In this document: piece after piece, positions 6,375-8,302 of the stretch
Layout of the letters: each line of letters opens with the position of its first letter
Numbering within the stretch: the stretch's first letter is position 1
Assembly (NCBI GenBank): GCA_946479535.1
Contig: CAMLGP010000094.1
Location: forward strand, 1 to 8,302
DNA length: 8,302 nucleotides
Direction of reading: 5' to 3'
Source of the DNA: an uncultured Bacteroidota bacterium
GTDB taxonomy: Bacteria > Bacteroidota > Bacteroidia > Chitinophagales > Chitinophagaceae
The notes under the pieces: generated by a model
What the model was told of the DNA's origin: nothing
What the model saw: the letters and a program-made list of their open reading frames with translations, nothing else
Databases searched by the model: none
Made by a program: the position numbers and the translations under genes

Positions 6375-6464
6375 AAGCTATTAGCTATTAGCCGTTAGCC
6401 TCTAGTAAATATTATACATGGGAAACGCATAACCTAATAGCAAATAGCTAATGGCTAAAGGCTT
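6375..6464. repeat. Inverted pair of heptameric tandem repeats (AGCTATT-like)
   Basis: The left arm (6376-6400) reads as consecutive heptads AGCTATT, AGCTATT, AGCCGTT and a partial AGCC. The right arm (6436-6463), read on the minus strand, is AGCCTTT, AGCCATT, AGCTATT and TGCTATT. The arms are separated by 35 nt. Aligning 6375-6400 with the complement of 6439-6464 gives 19 identities in 26 positions, and three further positions become G·U pairs in plus-strand RNA, so an imperfect long hairpin is possible. The right arm ends five nt from the stop codon of the RND gene, so the structure sits in that gene's 3' untranslated region and could act as a terminator or a stabilising stem. No T-run follows on the minus strand and no target-site duplication is visible. 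It could also be an interspersed REP-like or MITE-like element. Confidence 0.7.
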
Positions 6465-6467
6465 TTC

Positions 6468-8302
6468 TCACCCCAATCGCTCATCCACGATCTTCTGGTC
6501 AATTTCCTCCTGTTTTTTATGTTCCTCCTGAAGCCGTTTTAACTTTTTACCATAGCTGATCCGGGTGATCAGCGCAAACAGAACAGGTACTACAAAGATG
6601 GCCAGTGTGGTAGCTGCAAGCATGCCCCCAAATACCGTCCAGCCAATCGTTTTCCTGCTCTCTGCAGCTGCACCACTTGCAAAGGCCAACGGCAAAACAC
6701 CCAGAATAAAAGCCATTGATGTCATTATAATGGGACGTAAGCGTAATCTTACTGCCTGTAGCGTGGCATGAACGATATCTATGCCTTTATCAACTCTTTC
6801 CTTGGCAAATTCCACGATCAGGATCGCGTTTTTTGCCGCCAGTCCTATCAATGTTATCAAACCGATCTGTGCGTAAATATTATTGCTAAGGTTAGGAAGG
6901 AAAGTCAAGGTAAGGATGGAACCAAATGCGCCAATTGGAACCGCAAACAATACTGAAAAAGGAACAGACCAGCTTTCATATAATGCAGCCAGGAACAGAA
7001 ATACAAAGATGATCGATATCGCAAATATGGTAGTCTGCTGACTACCTGCCAGAATTTCTTCCCGCGTTAACCCGGAAAATTCATAACCATAACCTGTCGG
7101 TAATGTTTTGGCTACTTCACGTAAAGCTTCAATAGCCTGTCCACTACTGAAGCCTTCTTTTGTATTTCCATTAATATCTATTGAACGATAAATATTATAA
7201 TGGGAGATTACAGATGGTGCTTCAATTACCCTGGTGGTTATTAATGATCCTAATGGGACCATATTGCCCTGGCTATTACGAACATAATACTTTTTAATAT
7301 CAGCTAATGTTCCCCTGTATGAACTGTCTGCCTGGGACATTACACGAAAGTTCCTTCCGTATAAGTTGAAATCATTTACATAGCTACTGCCAAGCAGGGT
7401 TGACAGAGTTGAATATACATCAGACACCAGCACACCCAGCTTCTTTGCCTGTTCCTTATCAACATCAACGCGATAACTGGGAGTACGTGCATTGAAAAAC
7501 GTATAGGCAGTTGCGATCTCTGGTCTTGCATTTAGCTTTGCAAGGAAATCCCGCGCAACCTTTTCAAATTGTTGTATGCTGTCTGTACTTCCTCTCTGCT
7601 GTAACTGAAAGCTGAATCCGGAGGTGGCACCAAGACCAGGAATAGCAGGTGGAGCAATAGGCAATACCCTGGCCTCTTTGATACCAGCCGTTTTAGCCCG
7701 TATTTTATTCATTACAGCCTGAACATGATGGTCTTTTCCTTTTCGGTCCTCCCAGGGCTGAAGGGCTACAAATATGGTTCCTACATTGGCTTTGCTGGAG
7801 AAGCTGACAATATTCAACCCTGCGAGGCCACCAGCCACTTTAATTTCAGGGATTTTAGAAAGGCTATCCCTGATCTGTCGCAACATGGCAACACTTCGTG
7901 TAGTGGATGTTCCTTCCGGCATTTCGTACGTACAATACAATCTTCCTTCATCCTCTGTAGGAAGAAAGCCTGTAGGCTTATTTTTAAAAAGAAAGAATAA
8001 TCCAACAAATAATGCAACCAGCATGATCAGTACCAGTGGTGTGCGCCTGATCCATGCTCCAACGCCATGAGTATAGCCATTTGTTAACCGGTTAAAACCC
8101 CTGTTGAACCAGGCAAAGAATTTCTCCAGCACATTTCTTTTCGCTGTTTCATCCTTGGATGGTTTTAGCATAATTGTACACAGGGCTGGTGTAAGCGATA
8201 GTGCTACAAATGCGGAAATGATCACCGATACCGCAATGGTAATAGCAAACTGCTGGTATAATCTTCCAACAATACCAGGGATAAATCCTACAGGCACAAA
8301 TA
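6468..8302 (-). CDS. RND efflux pump permease, AcrB/HAE1 type (C-terminal part)
   Basis: This is the inner-membrane, proton-driven pump subunit of a tripartite AcrAB-TolC-like exporter of hydrophobic and amphiphilic compounds. About 611 residues are present. By comparison with AcrB roughly the first 450 are missing beyond the right edge, including the TM4 Asp pair. The window begins at the segment before TM6 (FIPGIVGRLYQQFAITIAV, then TPALC). It continues with TM7 (about 8030-7980), the periplasmic half starting at GFLPTEDEG (8000-7944), SSYVNDFNLYGR in the docking region, and TM8 to TM12 with LAALYESWSVPFSV. The proton-relay Lys is present in LAAKNAILIVEFAKE (codon 6831-6833), and RLRPIIMTSMAFILGVLPL follows. 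The charged C-terminal tail (RLQEEHKKQEEIDQKIVDERLG-like, ending at 6471) may form a short helix. The GTG at 8297 is an internal Val, not a start. No outer-membrane factor gene follows; the downstream neighbour is trxB behind its own promoter. Confidence 0.95.
   Translation of the reverse strand, partial: FVPVGFIPGIVGRLYQQFAITIAVSVIISAFVALSLTPALCTIMLKPSKDETAKRNVLEKFFAWFNRGFNRLTNGYTHGVGAWIRRTPLVLIMLVALFVGLFFLFKNKPTGFLPTEDEGRLYCTYEMPEGTSTTRSVAMLRQIRDSLSKIPEIKVAGGLAGLNIVSFSSKANVGTIFVALQPWEDRKGKDHHVQAVMNKIRAKTAGIKEARVLPIAPPAIPGLGATSGFSFQLQQRGSTDSIQQFEKVARDFLAKLNARPEIATAYTFFNARTPSYRVDVDKEQAKKLGVLVSDVYSTLSTLLGSSYVNDFNLYGRNFRVMSQADSSYRGTLADIKKYYVRNSQGNMVPLGSLITTRVIEAPSVISHYNIYRSIDINGNTKEGFSSGQAIEALREVAKTLPTGYGYEFSGLTREEILAGSQQTTIFAISIIFVFLFLAALYESWSVPFSVLFAVPIGAFGSILTLTFLPNLSNNIYAQIGLITLIGLAAKNAILIVEFAKERVDKGIDIVHATLQAVRLRLRPIIMTSMAFILGVLPLAFASGAAAESRKTIGWTVFGGMLAATTLAIFVVPVLFALITRISYGKKLKRLQEEHKKQEEIDQKIVDERLG

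Noticed and set aside
6219..6467. tRNA, small RNA gene or CRISPR in the trxB upstream spacer
   Set aside because: No cloverleaf is seen, the heptads are far too short and spacer-free for CRISPR, and no strong terminator with a T-run is present.
7725..8070. Plus-strand and second minus-strand open frames within the RND gene
   Set aside because: The region encodes conserved AcrB-type sequence in the main minus-strand frame; the other frames are by-products.
8295..8297. GTG as a true start of the RND gene
   Set aside because: The reading frame stays open to the window edge with Phe before it, and AcrB-type proteins have about 450 residues before this point, so this is an internal Val codon.

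Overview
The window reads as ordinary chromosomal DNA of a Bacteroidota bacterium, most likely a member of the Chitinophagaceae or a close relative. The lineage call rests on four things: a DUF3822-family gene directly ahead of rsmD, promoter-like TAnnTTTG elements of the Bacteroidota sigma-factor type, mostly absent Shine-Dalgarno sites, and the flavour of the proteins. An lpxK gene and an RND pump show a Gram-negative envelope with lipid A. The family and genus are inference.

Left block, minus strand (1-3435): a tightly packed set transcribed right to left, DUF3822 protein > rsmD > 5-formyltetrahydrofolate cyclo-ligase > lpxK > rnr (RNase R, cut by the window's left edge). The first four genes overlap by 13, 4 and 11 nt and rnr follows after 34 nt, so this looks like one operon. 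It mixes rRNA methylation, RNA decay, folate salvage and lipid A phosphorylation.

Middle (3436-5247): an 80-nt divergent spacer carries a candidate promoter for a plus-strand MATE-family transporter. The MATE gene runs convergently into folB (dihydroneopterin aldolase), with only 13 nt between the two stop codons.

Right block, minus strand (4885-8302): trxB (thioredoxin reductase) lies 32 nt upstream of folB and the two are probably co-transcribed. A 249-nt spacer precedes trxB. It holds a candidate trxB promoter overlapped by a perfect 8-bp dyad, a possible hairpin over the trxB ribosome-binding site, and a striking inverted pair of heptameric tandem repeats (AGCTATT-like). The heptads begin almost directly after the stop codon of an AcrB/HAE1-type RND efflux pump gene, which is cut by the right edge.

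I found no phage, plasmid, CRISPR, toxin-antitoxin, biosynthetic cluster or other obviously new system. The points worth a second look are small: a GPPY in place of the usual (D/N)PPY catalytic motif in the RsmD-like methyltransferase, an Asn in place of the usual first-helix Asp in the MATE protein, the uncharacterised DUF3822 gene translationally coupled to rsmD, and the repeat and dyad structure upstream of trxB.
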